A stretch of 52,254 nt of DNA from Vreelandella subglaciescola (GTDB lineage: Bacteria; Pseudomonadota; Gammaproteobacteria; Pseudomonadales; Halomonadaceae): positions 1-52,254 of the forward strand of contig JAKDRW010000010.1 in the NCBI GenBank assembly GCA_030454225.1, in the 5' to 3' direction. Shown here in pieces: positions 34,412 to 43,203 of the stretch (positions are counted from its first letter, which is position 1; each line of letters opens with the position of its first letter). A model generated the notes under the pieces. That model saw only the letters and a program-made list of their open reading frames with translations. It was not told the DNA's origin and did not search any database. Position numbers and translations under genes: made by a program.

Positions 34412-34840
34412 ATGGATCGCAACGCAAGTGCACATTGGGAAGGCGGCATCAAAGACGGTCAGGGCACGGTATCAAGCGAGAGCGGAGTTCTTGACGCTCG
34501 CCCGTACAACTTTAGCCAGCGCTTTGAAGATGCCAAGGGCACCAACCCCGAAGAGCTGATCGCCGCTGCCCACGCCAGCTGTTTCTCCATGGCGCTGTCG
34601 CTGGTACTCGGCGAAGCGGGCTTCACGCCCGACGCCGTTGATACTCAGGCGAAGGTTACCGTTCAGGAAGGCGACGGCGGCTTTGAAATCCCGGCTATTC
34701 ATCTGGACGTCACGGCCAGCGTGCCGGGCGCCGACAACGCCGCGTTCCAGCAAGCCGCGGAAGGCGCCAAAGAAGGCTGCCCCGTTTCCAAGCTGTTTAA
34801 CGCCAAGATCACCATGAGCGCGACGCTGAAAAACGCGTAA
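34412..34840 (+). CDS. osmC: OsmC peroxiredoxin
   Basis: Osmotically inducible organic hydroperoxide reductase. The 142-aa protein closely follows E. coli OsmC (AHWEGGIKDGQGTVS, GTNPEELIAAAHASCFSMAL, GEAGFTPDAVDT). The peroxidatic Cys57 in HASCFSM and resolving Cys123 in EGCPVSK are both present. AGGAG lies about 7 nt before the ATG at 34412; an ATG at 34277 in the same frame would overlap the MOSC gene and adds unrelated sequence. Followed by a hairpin and a strong terminator. Confidence 0.95.
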   Translation: MDRNASAHWEGGIKDGQGTVSSESGVLDARPYNFSQRFEDAKGTNPEELIAAAHASCFSMALSLVLGEAGFTPDAVDTQAKVTVQEGDGGFEIPAIHLDVTASVPGADNAAFQQAAEGAKEGCPVSKLFNAKITMSATLKNA

Positions 34841-34851
34841 ATAATGTGGTG

Positions 34852-34871
34852 ACGCCGCGCCTTAGCGGCGT
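34852..34871 (+). promoter_or_regulatory. Hairpin directly after osmC
   Basis: ACGCCGC-N6-GCGGCGT, a 7-bp perfect stem. No T run follows. It sits 11 bp after the osmC stop, upstream of the terminator at 34881, and may stabilise the 3' end. Confidence 0.4.
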
Positions 34872-34880
34872 TGACAGAGA

Positions 34881-34909
34881 AAAGCCCTGAAATTGTCAGG
34901 GCTTTTTTT
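34881..34909 (+). terminator. Intrinsic terminator of osmC
   Basis: AAAGCCCTGA-N9-TCAGGGCTTTTTTT. A strong stem of 10 bp with seven T, 40 bp past the osmC stop. It lies before the minus-strand CoA pyrophosphatase gene and, with A run on the left, may also serve that gene. Confidence 0.9.
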
Positions 34910-35001
34910 GTGGGCAGCCCGTGCCGATTTTTGGGCATGTTTCGCGTCGACTGGCGTTATTAAAAGCGTTGCCGTGCTAAAGTTTTACACATTTAGTCAT
35001 G

Positions 35002-35619
35002 TCAGCGTACCCGGTGCGACGGGTGCTGGCGCAGGATGCCGGGCGGGCGGCGAGCAAGGTCAATATCCATGCCGAAGCCTTCGGCTAACAGCTCGACCAG
35101 TATCATGGCCGAGAGCCCCCAGATAACGTAATCATCCACGCGATAGCTGGGCACGTACCAAGTTTTCCCATTGGCGTTAATCACGTCGGTATGGGTGCGT
35201 CGGTCGTCAAGAAAATACGCCAGCGGAACCTCAAAAATGGCGTCGAGCTCGCTGAGCTCGGCCTTGAGCGGCAAATCCGCGGGAATCATGCCCACCCAGG
35301 GCGTGACCTGCAGCCCATGCAGCGAGACCACATCAGACAGTTGGCCCAAGGCCTGCACCTGCGACGGTGCCAGCGCGATCTCTTCTTCGGCCTCGCGCAG
35401 CGCGGTAGTATAGAGGTCTCGATCAGCGGGTTCGCGCTTGCCGCCGGGAAACGCCACCTGGCCGCGATGGGTCGTCATGTGCTGCGCCCGGCGGGTAAAC
35501 AATAGCGTGGGCGTCGCGCGGTTGACGATGGGTAGCAGCACCGCCGCCTGCGATAACCCCAGGTGGGTCAGCGTATGCGGGTGATGCGCTTGCAGCCGTT
35601 CGTGCAGGGTGTCTAGCAT
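35002..35619 (-). CDS. Nudix CoA pyrophosphatase (NudL/UPF0035-like)
   Basis: Hydrolase that cleaves coenzyme A or its oxidised forms to 3',5'-ADP and phosphopantetheine. The 205-aa protein has the UPF0035 signature (HRGQVAFPGGKREP) and the Nudix helix ALREAEEEIAL. The position usually held by the first Nudix glutamate is an arginine or aspartate, as in the family. I chose the ATG at 35619; a longer frame to 35655 overlaps the NIF3-like gene and lacks a better site. It follows the NIF3-like gene on the same strand with 22 bp between, so co-transcription is likely. Confidence 0.85.
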   Translation of the reverse strand: MLDTLHERLQAHHPHTLTHLGLSQAAVLLPIVNRATPTLLFTRRAQHMTTHRGQVAFPGGKREPADRDLYTTALREAEEEIALAPSQVQALGQLSDVVSLHGLQVTPWVGMIPADLPLKAELSELDAIFEVPLAYFLDDRRTHTDVINANGKTWYVPSYRVDDYVIWGLSAMILVELLAEGFGMDIDLARRPPGILRQHPSHRVR

Positions 35620-35641
35620 GACAGAGCGTCTCGCATTAAGG

Positions 35642-35959
35642 TTATACATCGACATCGGCTAGCAGCCAGGTCTCGTAAGCCGGCGCTTCGTACGGGTGAG
35701 CGAGCTTGAGCGCGGCAACCGCTGCGTGAATCAGCTCGTCGTGGCAAATCAGCTCTATTTTGAACTCGTCGACGTGGGTCAGCGTATTCAGGTGGCCAAT
35801 ATGCGGCTCGGCACCCGCCAGCGGGCGAAACTGCCCCACGCCGCGGGTTTGAAAGCAGCACGCCGCATAGTTGCCCAGGCGCCCCGCGCCGGTGGCAAAT
35901 ATCGCCTCCTTGACGCTTTCTGCCGCGCCAACGGGGACGAAAAACGCTAGTTTGTACAT
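35642..35959 (-). CDS. NIF3/YqfO-like stand-alone domain protein
   Basis: A 105-aa protein matching the CutA-like insert domain of NIF3/YqfO proteins (MYKLAFFVPVGAAESVKEAIFATGAGRLGNYAACCF). GAGRIGNY-type and YEAPAYETW-type segments, conserved in the family, are visible at the start and the end. Alone, without the metal-binding halves, its function is unknown. GGTGGAG lies about 7 nt before the ATG. It heads a two-gene run with the Nudix gene. Confidence 0.82.
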   Translation of the reverse strand: MYKLAFFVPVGAAESVKEAIFATGAGRLGNYAACCFQTRGVGQFRPLAGAEPHIGHLNTLTHVDEFKIELICHDELIHAAVAALKLAHPYEAPAYETWLLADVDV

Positions 35960-36017
35960 AAATGCTCCACCGCTTGGTGATGGTTTACGCTATTTTGCCA
36001 ACCAATGACGCCACAAA

Positions 36018-36031
36018 GCCAAGCGCTTGGC
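36018..36031. promoter_or_regulatory. 14-bp perfect palindrome
   Basis: GCCAAGCGCTTGGC in the 246-bp divergent region between the NIF3-like and TolC genes, 59 bp upstream of the NIF3-like start. The AGCGCT centre resembles LacI/GalR-family operators. No such regulator is in the window. Could be chance. Confidence 0.35.
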
Positions 36032-36118
36032 GAGTGGCCGCGTCACGCCTGAAGAAGGCCTGGGCATTGATCGCATCGCGCATAAAGAACGCGTAAAGGC
36101 ACTGTGCTCCAGGCGATA

Positions 36119-36139
36119 ACATGCGACAATGTATGTAAA
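36119..36139 (-). promoter_or_regulatory. AcrR/TtgR-like box upstream of the TolC gene
   Basis: Read on the minus strand TTTACATACA-N7-ATGT (plus strand ends GTATGTAAA). It matches 14 of 21 bases of the box at 37738-37758, including all of TTTACAT, and lies 66 bp before the TolC start. The TACATACATT part also matches the published E. coli AcrR operator half. Confidence 0.5.
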
Positions 36140-36205
36140 TCATCGTCCTGTAACCAACAGGGTATGTACCGTCTTTAACGACCGATTTGTAATGAGGAAC
36201 ACGCC

Positions 36206-37657
36206 ATGCTGCGACAGCCCTTTTCTACTGCCTTGATATCGGCACGCCGCGCGCTTTTACCGTCGCTGGTGGCGGCGACGTGGGCGGTGCCCGCGTGGTC
36301 TGCGGATCTTTTGACCATTACTCAGGATGCGCTGGATAACAACGCTTCGCTAGCCTCCGTTCAAGCGATAACCAGCAGCGTCAAGGCGGCTCGTGATGCC
36401 GAGCAGGGCGATTTGCTGCCACAGGTTAATGCCAAGGGTAACGTCGCGCATAGCGAACAGTTTGAACGCCAAACGCGCAAAGGGCCGGCGGGCGCGGCGG
36501 CCGGCGAGCAGGATGACAGCGTCAATAGCGCAAGTTTTACGCTGGAAGCCACCCAGGCGCTGTTTGATGCGATTAACAGCCGTCAGGTAACCAAGGCCGA
36601 GCGCAAGATTGACCAGCAGGTGTATCAGCTGGCCGCGACCGAGCAGGATGTACTGATCAACGTGGCGTCGGGCTACTTTGAAATTTTGCGTGCCCACGAG
36701 ATTCTCGAAGCGCGTCGCGCGCAAGAGCGCGCTATCGGGCGTCAGCTCGAGCAGGCCCAGGAGCAGTTTGACGTCGGCCTGATTGCGATTACCGAGGTCG
36801 AAGAGGCCCAGGCGCGGTTTGACCAGTCGCGCGCCGAGCGGATTGCCGCGCAAAGCGATCTGGAAGTCAACTTTGAGGCCCTTGAGCGGCTGACCGGCAA
36901 GCGCTATTCGAGCATCGAGGCGCTGGGCGAAGATATGCCGGTGCAGGCGCCAGAACCCTCAGACCGCCACTACTGGGTCGAGCTGGCGGTGGAAAACAAC
37001 CCCACGGTACTGGCCAGCCAGGCAGGCGTTGAGGTCAGTCAGAGCGACGTTGAAATCTCGCGTGCCGGGCGGCTGCCTACGGTGAACGCCTTTGCCAACT
37101 ATAACTACGATGACAACGATGCCGACGGCGTTGATGACTATAATTCCGACGGCCAGGTGGGGGTTCAGCTGAGCCTGCCGATCTACACCGGCGGCACCAC
37201 GACGGCGGTGATTCGCCAGAACACCTACCTGCTGGAATCCAGCCAGTACGACTTTGAAGACCAGCGCCGCGAAACCGTCCAGCAGGTGCGTTCGCGCTAC
37301 ACCCAGGTGAGTAACAACGTGTCAACCGTTGAGGCTCGCCAGCAGGCGATCGTGTCCAACAAAAGCGCGCTGGATGCCACTCGCGCCGGCTACGAGGTCG
37401 GAACGCGCAATATCGTTGATGTACTCGACGCCGAGCAGAACCTCTATAACGCCATGGCTGACTACGCCAGCTCCCGCTATGACTACGTGATCAACCTGCT
37501 CGCGCTGCGCCAACAGGCCGGCGTGCTGGACGTGGAGTCGCTGGAAAAGGTCAACAACTGGCTGGATGGGGAGAGCGTCAGCTTTACCCTGCCCGAAGAA
37601 GGTGCCGGCAGCGACAGCGTGACCAACATCGGTCAACGCCCTTCGCGCGAGCAGTAG
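36206..37657 (+). CDS. TolC-family outer-membrane channel
   Basis: Outer-membrane export duct for a tripartite efflux pump. The 483-aa protein has a signal peptide (ALLPSLVAATWAVPAWSAD) and the duplicated TolC architecture, with two long coiled-coil regions (about residues 60-200 and 270-420) and a conserved VDVLDAEQNLYNA in the second. GAGGAAC is 7 nt before the ATG. The adaptor and RND pump genes follow on the same strand (151 bp later), so all three parts lie together, in the unusual order channel-adaptor-pump. Confidence 0.92.
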   Translation: MLRQPFSTALISARRALLPSLVAATWAVPAWSADLLTITQDALDNNASLASVQAITSSVKAARDAEQGDLLPQVNAKGNVAHSEQFERQTRKGPAGAAAGEQDDSVNSASFTLEATQALFDAINSRQVTKAERKIDQQVYQLAATEQDVLINVASGYFEILRAHEILEARRAQERAIGRQLEQAQEQFDVGLIAITEVEEAQARFDQSRAERIAAQSDLEVNFEALERLTGKRYSSIEALGEDMPVQAPEPSDRHYWVELAVENNPTVLASQAGVEVSQSDVEISRAGRLPTVNAFANYNYDDNDADGVDDYNSDGQVGVQLSLPIYTGGTTTAVIRQNTYLLESSQYDFEDQRRETVQQVRSRYTQVSNNVSTVEARQQAIVSNKSALDATRAGYEVGTRNIVDVLDAEQNLYNAMADYASSRYDYVINLLALRQQAGVLDVESLEKVNNWLDGESVSFTLPEEGAGSDSVTNIGQRPSREQ

Positions 37658-37737
37658 ATCGGGCAGTCAGCCGTCAACTAGGTAATGAATAGCCGCCTGG
37701 AATGGGCCGTTGGTCGGGCGTAAAAAGCGCCTTCATA

Positions 37738-37758
37738 TTTACATTCATATATGTATGG
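37738..37758 (+). promoter_or_regulatory. AcrR/TtgR-like box upstream of the adaptor gene
   Basis: TTTACATTCA-TATA-TGTATGG, 50 bp before the adaptor start. It matches the box at 43878-43898, before the TetR repressor gene, at 18 of 21 bases. The outer parts form an imperfect dyad (CATTCA/TGTATG), and TTACATTCA is the reverse complement of part of the published TtgR operator. The TetR protein encoded at 43204 is the likely ligand. Confidence 0.7.
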
Positions 37759-37808
37759 TTGTAGGCTGCGCACATTCTGTCAGGGCGTTAACGGATATAA
37801 AGGACACC

Positions 37809-39116
37809 ATGAATACGACGTTGAGTAGAGTCAGTCGCCTGGCGCTCGCGATGGGGGTCAGCTTGCTGCTGGCCGCCTGTGGCGATGACGAGTCGGCGCA
37901 AAATGAACAGGCCGGTGGCGAGGAGGAGAAGGCCCGCCCCGTTGAAGTGGCCATGCTTGAGCGCCAGGATATCGAGCTGGATAAAGCCTATCCGGCGCTG
38001 CTGCGTAGCGATGAGGAAGTCACGCTGGTGGCGCGAGTGAGCGGCCTGCTGGAACAAAAGCGGTTCAAGCCGGGGGAGATGGTCGAGAAGGGCGATACGC
38101 TCTACAACATCGAACCCGATAGCTATCAGGCCGCGGTCAGCCAGCGCAAGGCCGATCTGGAAAGCGCGCGGGCCAAGCTGTCGCGCGCCCAGCGCGATGC
38201 CGAGCGCTTTGAGCGCCTGATGAGCCAGAACTCGGTCAGCCGCCAGCAGTATGACCAAGCGCTGGCCGACCGTAGCGTCTCGCAGGCAAGCGTGGCCCAG
38301 GCGTCAGCGGCGCTGGAAAGTGCCAACATCGATCTCAACTATGCCGAGGTCAAGGCACCGGTGAGCGGTATGGTCAGCCTGAGCATGGTCAACGTCGGCA
38401 ACCTGGTGAGTTCGGGGACTAAGCTGGCCACCATTACGCCGATCGACCCGCTCGACGTGCGCTTTCAAATGCCTCAGCGCGAAGCGTTTGAGCTGCGCCA
38501 CCAGCTGAATGACGGCGTTGATATCAGCGACATCAGCGCAACGCTTGAGATCCCGAATGCCGACCTTGCGCTGTCGGGCAAACTGGATTTTCTGGGCGTT
38601 AAAGTCGACGAAACGACGAGTACCGTGCAGGCCAATGCAAGCTTCGATAACCCCGATGCCAGCGTCCTTCCGGGGCAGTTTGTGCGTGTCAGCATCGAAG
38701 GGCTGAAGCGCTATAACGTACTGGCGGTGCCGGAAATCGCCCTGACCCAGGGGCTGATGGGGTCGCAGGTGTTTGTGCTCGACGAAGATAACAAGGCGCG
38801 TGCGCGTACCGTCGAGCTTGGCGACGTGGCGGGCCCCTGGCAAATCATTCGTGACGGGATTGAAGAAGGCGACCGCGTCGTGGTGGGTGACCCTGCCGAC
38901 CTAGAAGTGGGCTCGCTTGTCGACCCGCAGCCGTTTGACGGCGATGCCAAGGCCCTGATGCAAGAGAAGCAGGAAGAACAGCAAGAGAAGAAACAAGAGA
39001 AAAAGAAAGAAGCACAGCAAGCACAGGCAGAACAGGGGCAGGGCGAAGGCGCCGATAAGGCATCTGGCACTGATGACGAGTCCTCAGCCGCGTCGGATGA
39101 AGAGGACGCGTCGTAA
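37809..39116 (+). CDS. RND efflux periplasmic adaptor lipoprotein (AcrA/MexA-like)
   Basis: Membrane-fusion protein that joins the RND pump to the TolC channel. The 435-aa protein has a lipobox (LLLAAC, Cys24), a lipoyl/coiled-coil hairpin region (about residues 60-185 with SARAKLSRAQRDAERFERLMSQ), a beta-barrel domain and a membrane-proximal end. The last 55 residues are an unusual Glu/Lys/Gln-rich tail (EKQEEQQEKKQEKKKE...) not found in AcrA or MexA. AAAGGA precedes the ATG at 37809; the frame opens at 37710. Its stop TAA overlaps the pump ATG by 1 nt, so the two are coupled. Confidence 0.92.
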   Translation: MNTTLSRVSRLALAMGVSLLLAACGDDESAQNEQAGGEEEKARPVEVAMLERQDIELDKAYPALLRSDEEVTLVARVSGLLEQKRFKPGEMVEKGDTLYNIEPDSYQAAVSQRKADLESARAKLSRAQRDAERFERLMSQNSVSRQQYDQALADRSVSQASVAQASAALESANIDLNYAEVKAPVSGMVSLSMVNVGNLVSSGTKLATITPIDPLDVRFQMPQREAFELRHQLNDGVDISDISATLEIPNADLALSGKLDFLGVKVDETTSTVQANASFDNPDASVLPGQFVRVSIEGLKRYNVLAVPEIALTQGLMGSQVFVLDEDNKARARTVELGDVAGPWQIIRDGIEEGDRVVVGDPADLEVGSLVDPQPFDGDAKALMQEKQEEQQEKKQEKKKEAQQAQAEQGQGEGADKASGTDDESSAASDEEDAS

Positions 39117-42100
39117 TGAACTTCTCCAACTTTTTCATCAAGCGGCCGATTTTTGCCACGGTCATCGCGATTATCTTAACCATAATCGGGATCATGAGCA
39201 TGCGGGTGCTGCCGATCGAGCAGTACCCGAGCATTGTGCCGCCCACCGTTTCTGTCAGCGCCCAGTTCCCCGGCGCCGACGCCGAAACGGTGGCACAAAC
39301 GGTGGCCGCACCGCTTGCCGAGTCGATTAACGGCGTCGAGAACATGCTCTATATGGACTCGACCAGTGCCGATAACGGCTCAATGAGTTTAAGCATTGCG
39401 TTTGATATCGGTACCGATGGCGACATCAACACCATCAACGTCAACAACCGGGTGCAGGGGGCGCTGTCACAGCTGCCCCAGGAGGTCCAGGATCAAGGGG
39501 TCAACGTTGAGCTGAAATCCAGTTCGATTTTGATGCTGGTCTCGCTGATCTCGCCCGATGGCGACTACGATCGCGTCTACCTGCAGAACTACGCCACGCT
39601 GAATATTCTGGATGAGTTGCGCCAGGTGCCCGGCGTGGGCGAGGCCGAAGTGCTCGGCGGCGGTGAATTTGCCATGCGCGTGTGGATGAACCCGGACAAG
39701 CTGGCGCAGTACGACCTGACGCCGGCCGAGGTGGCCGCCGCCATTCGTGCGCAAAACACCGAAGTGCCGGCGGGTAGCCTGGCGTCATCGCCCCAGAGCG
39801 AGCCACAGGCGTTTACCTATACCATTACCGCCGGCGGGCGTTTGGTCGATGCCGATGACTTTCGCGATATTGCCTTGCGCACTAACCCGGACGGCTCGTC
39901 GCTACGGCTGGATGATGTGGCGCGAATCGAATTGGGGGCTTCTTTTTACGGCGTAGAGGCGCGGTTGAACGGCGGCACCATGGCGCCGATTATCATCAAC
40001 CAGCAGCCCGGTGCCAACGCGCTGGACACCGCTGATGCGGTCAAGGAGACGATGAAGGAGCTGGAAGGCCGTTTCCCCGAAGGGATGGAATACGTGGTGC
40101 CCTACGACACCACGCTGTTTATCGATGCGTCGGTAGAAACGGTGCTACACACCTTTATCGAAGCCTTCCTGATCGTCGGCGTGATTCTGTTCATCTTCCT
40201 GCAAAACTGGCGTTTTACCGTCATTGCCATGTCGGTAGTGCCGGTATCGGTGCTGGCGACCTTTGCCGGTTTCTACCTGTTCGGCTTTTCGATCAACCTG
40301 TTGACGCTGTTTGCGTTGGTGTTATCGATAGGTATCGTGGTGGATGACGCCATCCTGGTGGTGGAAAACGTCGAGCGGGTGCTGAGCGAAGAAGATATCA
40401 GCGTCAGGCAGGCGACCATCCGCGCGATGCGCGAAGTCGGCGGGCCGATTATGGCCACCTCGCTGATTATGGCGGCGATCTTTATTCCCGTGGCCTTTTT
40501 GGGCGGCTTTACCGGCCAGATTTATCAGCAGTTCGCCTTGACGGTGGCCATTTCGGTGGGCTTCTCGGCGCTGATGGCGCTGACGTTTACCCCGGCGATG
40601 TCGGCGATTTTCATCAAGAATCAAAAGGACGTCGAAGAAACCAAGGTCATGCGCGCGTTGCATACGCCGCTGCGCCTGTTTGACCGCCTGTTCGCCGGCA
40701 TTACCGCTGTGTATATGGCCGCGGTCAAAGTGCTGGTGCGCTTTTGGGGGCTGGCGCTTTTGCTGACGGTATTGGTCTGCGGGGCGACCTGGTGGCTGTA
40801 CGAAACGACGCCCACCACGCTGGTGCCGGAAACCGACCAGGGCTTGGTGCTGGCAAGCGTCTCGCTGCCCGACTCCGCGTCGCTTACGCGCACCCGGGAC
40901 TACATGTCGCGGCTTTCCGAGCGCGTCGAAGAGGTTCCCGGCGTATCGTATTCCTCGGCGATTGCCGGCTATGACATGCTCTCCGGCGCGGTTAATACCG
41001 CCCGCGGCATCATGTTTATCAGCATGGATGACTGGGGGGATCGCGACCTGACAGCCGACCAGCTGGTAGGACGGATCATGAAAATGGGGGACGAAGTCGA
41101 CGGCGGGACCGCCATGGCGTTTAACGTCCCACCGATTATCGGGCTGTCGACTACCGGTGGCTTTACCGGCTATCTGCAGTCCTTTGAGGGGGCATCTTCC
41201 CAAGAGCTTTACGAGGCATCGCTCAAGGTGATGCAGGCGGCTAACGAAGACCCGGGACTGGAGCAGGTATTTTCGACCTTTAACGTCGACGTGCCCGGCT
41301 ACCGTGCCGAGATCGATACCCAGAAAGTGCTCGGCTACGGCGTGTCGCTGGAAGATCTTTACACGACGCTGTCCAATACCTTCGGTAACGGCTTTGTTAA
41401 CTACTTCAGCTATCAAAACCGTAACTTTCAGGTCTACCTGCAAAACGAAGACGAGTTCCGTAAAACGCCCGATGACGTCAATAACATTTACGTCCGCGGC
41501 GGCGACGGCAAGCGTATACCGCTGTCCGAGTTCGTGACGCTCGAGCGCCAGACCAAACCCTCGGTGGTGTCGCGTTTCGGGGTTTACCTGGGCGCGCAGT
41601 TCCAGGGCGGCCCGGCCGAAGGCTACAGTTCGACCCAGGCCATTGACACCATGGACGAGATTGTCCAGGAAACCCTTGGCGATGAATGGGGTATGGGCTG
41701 GACCGGTACGGCGTATCAGGAGTCGCAGCAGGGAAATGCGGCGACGTTGGCGATCGTCTTTGGCATGCTGATGGTGTTCTTGATTTTGGCGGCGCAGTAC
41801 GAAAGCTGGTCGCTGCCGCTTGCCGTACTGACGGCGACGCCCTTTGCGCTATTCGGCGGTATCGGTGGCGTGGCGCTGCGCGGGCTGGAGAACAGTGCCT
41901 ACGTAGAGATCGGTATGCTGGTCGTGGTGGGCCTGGCGGCGAAGAACGCGATATTGATTGTCGAGTTCGCCGAGCTGCAGCGTAAAGAACTGGGCAAGAC
42001 GATTAGCGAGGCGGCCATTATCGCCGCGGAGCTGCGTTTCCGCCCCATCGTAATGACATCCTTCGCCTTTATTCTGGGTACCTTGCCGCTGGCGCTGGCC

Positions 42101-42295
42101 ACCGGCGCGAGTGATACCAGTAGCCACCATATCGGTACCACCGTGTCGGTGGGCATGGCCACGGTGGCGCTGGTGTCCAGCTGCTTTGTGCCGACCTTCT
42201 ACGCCATGATTGCGCACTCGGCCGACTGGCTTAATCGTAAACGCGGCGGTAAGACGTCCAGCGAGCAGCCGGCTATCGAGAACGACTCGGCGTAA
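39116..42295 (+). CDS. RND multidrug efflux pump (AcrB/MexB-like, HAE1)
   Basis: Proton-driven inner-membrane pump of the hydrophobic and amphiphilic efflux type. The 1059-aa protein starts with NFFIKRPIFATVIA, the standard HAE1 opening, and carries the proton-relay aspartates D410 and D411 in GIVVDDAILVVENVERV (AcrB D407/D408). The lysine and threonine of the relay lie in the later helices, in GLAAKNAILIVEFA. Length matches AcrB (1049). It should export drugs, detergents and dyes, but substrates cannot be read. Translationally coupled to the adaptor gene and followed by a terminator. Confidence 0.96.
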   Translation: MNFSNFFIKRPIFATVIAIILTIIGIMSMRVLPIEQYPSIVPPTVSVSAQFPGADAETVAQTVAAPLAESINGVENMLYMDSTSADNGSMSLSIAFDIGTDGDINTINVNNRVQGALSQLPQEVQDQGVNVELKSSSILMLVSLISPDGDYDRVYLQNYATLNILDELRQVPGVGEAEVLGGGEFAMRVWMNPDKLAQYDLTPAEVAAAIRAQNTEVPAGSLASSPQSEPQAFTYTITAGGRLVDADDFRDIALRTNPDGSSLRLDDVARIELGASFYGVEARLNGGTMAPIIINQQPGANALDTADAVKETMKELEGRFPEGMEYVVPYDTTLFIDASVETVLHTFIEAFLIVGVILFIFLQNWRFTVIAMSVVPVSVLATFAGFYLFGFSINLLTLFALVLSIGIVVDDAILVVENVERVLSEEDISVRQATIRAMREVGGPIMATSLIMAAIFIPVAFLGGFTGQIYQQFALTVAISVGFSALMALTFTPAMSAIFIKNQKDVEETKVMRALHTPLRLFDRLFAGITAVYMAAVKVLVRFWGLALLLTVLVCGATWWLYETTPTTLVPETDQGLVLASVSLPDSASLTRTRDYMSRLSERVEEVPGVSYSSAIAGYDMLSGAVNTARGIMFISMDDWGDRDLTADQLVGRIMKMGDEVDGGTAMAFNVPPIIGLSTTGGFTGYLQSFEGASSQELYEASLKVMQAANEDPGLEQVFSTFNVDVPGYRAEIDTQKVLGYGVSLEDLYTTLSNTFGNGFVNYFSYQNRNFQVYLQNEDEFRKTPDDVNNIYVRGGDGKRIPLSEFVTLERQTKPSVVSRFGVYLGAQFQGGPAEGYSSTQAIDTMDEIVQETLGDEWGMGWTGTAYQESQQGNAATLAIVFGMLMVFLILAAQYESWSLPLAVLTATPFALFGGIGGVALRGLENSAYVEIGMLVVVGLAAKNAILIVEFAELQRKELGKTISEAAIIAAELRFRPIVMTSFAFILGTLPLALATGASDTSSHHIGTTVSVGMATVALVSSCFVPTFYAMIAHSADWLNRKRGGKTSSEQPAIENDSA

Positions 42296-42329
42296 CCCGC
42301 ACTTCGCCTGAACTCTGTCAGGCACCTTC

Positions 42330-42360
42330 AAGCACCGGCCCTTTGGGTCGGTGCTTTTTT
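42330..42360 (+). terminator. Intrinsic terminator of the RND operon
   Basis: AAGCACCGGCCC-TTT-GGGTCGGTGCTT then TTTT. A 12-bp stem with one G-U pair, 35 bp past the pump stop. Confidence 0.92.
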
Positions 42361-42481
42361 GTGCGAGAGTGTTAAGAGGGGGCGTTTCACAGCGGTATAG
42401 CGCTGTCGGGTGGTCTACACTAAGAAGAAGCTTGGTTCGTTGAAGAGCCTGGCTCGTTGGAAAAGATGGAGAGGGGGCTAT

Positions 42482-43162
42482 ATGGAACGTGTTTATACGC
42501 TTTTACTCAGTTTTCCTCTGGTGGTATTTAGTGCGCTGGTGCCGCTGGTGGTGGTCTATTGGCTGCTGGTAACGCTGCGGATTGTGCCGCTTGAGCTTTT
42601 CGAGCGCGACAGTCTTAGACACGACCATATGGCCAGCACGCTGGTATCACTAGGATTTGTCGGCGTGCCGGCGTCGTTTGCGCTGAGCGTGCTAATTCTT
42701 TTTGCCGGTGCGATTACGTTGGCCGTCGAGCTGCTGGTGCTGCGCTGGCTGCCGCTGGGGCTGTTTCGTGTACCGGTCGGGGTGGGCGTGCTGTGGGGAG
42801 CGTTTGCGCTGGCTTCACCGATAGCTAGCGGCGTATGCCACGCGGTTCATCGCTGGTTTCACGGTCAGCGGCGTACGCTGCTGGGGGAAGCGGTCGAGGT
42901 GATCGGCGTGCCCGATACCGAGGGTCTGGCGCAGGCGGTGCTGCTCAGCGATCGCGCCTGTCGCGTACGCCTGCACGGCAAACCGCACGGCCATATACCG
43001 CAGGTAGGCGAGCGCCGCGTGCTGGTCAAGTTTATTGTCGGGGAAAACGCCTATCGCAGCGTGGCAGAAAACGACTACTGCAATGCGCGGGCGCACGCCA
43101 AGCGTTTTACGCTCGGGCGTGAGGTGTCACCGCGCCATCGCAATAACGGCCATCATGTGTAA
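42482..43162 (+). CDS. YqiJ-like membrane protein with OB-fold C-terminus
   Basis: A 226-aa protein with about three hydrophobic segments in the first 120 residues and a C-terminal domain (LLGEAVEVIGVPDT through VLVKFIVGENAYRSV) that looks like the OB fold of YqiJ/NfeD-type proteins. E. coli YqiJ pairs with flotillin YqiK, but no flotillin gene is present here. AGAGGGGG lies before the ATG at 42482. It sits between the pump operon and the TetR gene. The family assignment is moderate. Confidence 0.65.
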   Translation: MERVYTLLLSFPLVVFSALVPLVVVYWLLVTLRIVPLELFERDSLRHDHMASTLVSLGFVGVPASFALSVLILFAGAITLAVELLVLRWLPLGLFRVPVGVGVLWGAFALASPIASGVCHAVHRWFHGQRRTLLGEAVEVIGVPDTEGLAQAVLLSDRACRVRLHGKPHGHIPQVGERRVLVKFIVGENAYRSVAENDYCNARAHAKRFTLGREVSPRHRNNGHHV

Positions 43163-43203
43163 TAACCTGTGCCAGAGGCGTTTTTGAGGCGGCCTGGGGG
43201 TGG

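Noticed and set aside
35002-35619. Degenerate Nudix box as evidence of an inactive enzyme
   Set aside because: The deviation at the first Glu position is usual in the UPF0035 CoA pyrophosphatase group, and the rest of the signature is intact.
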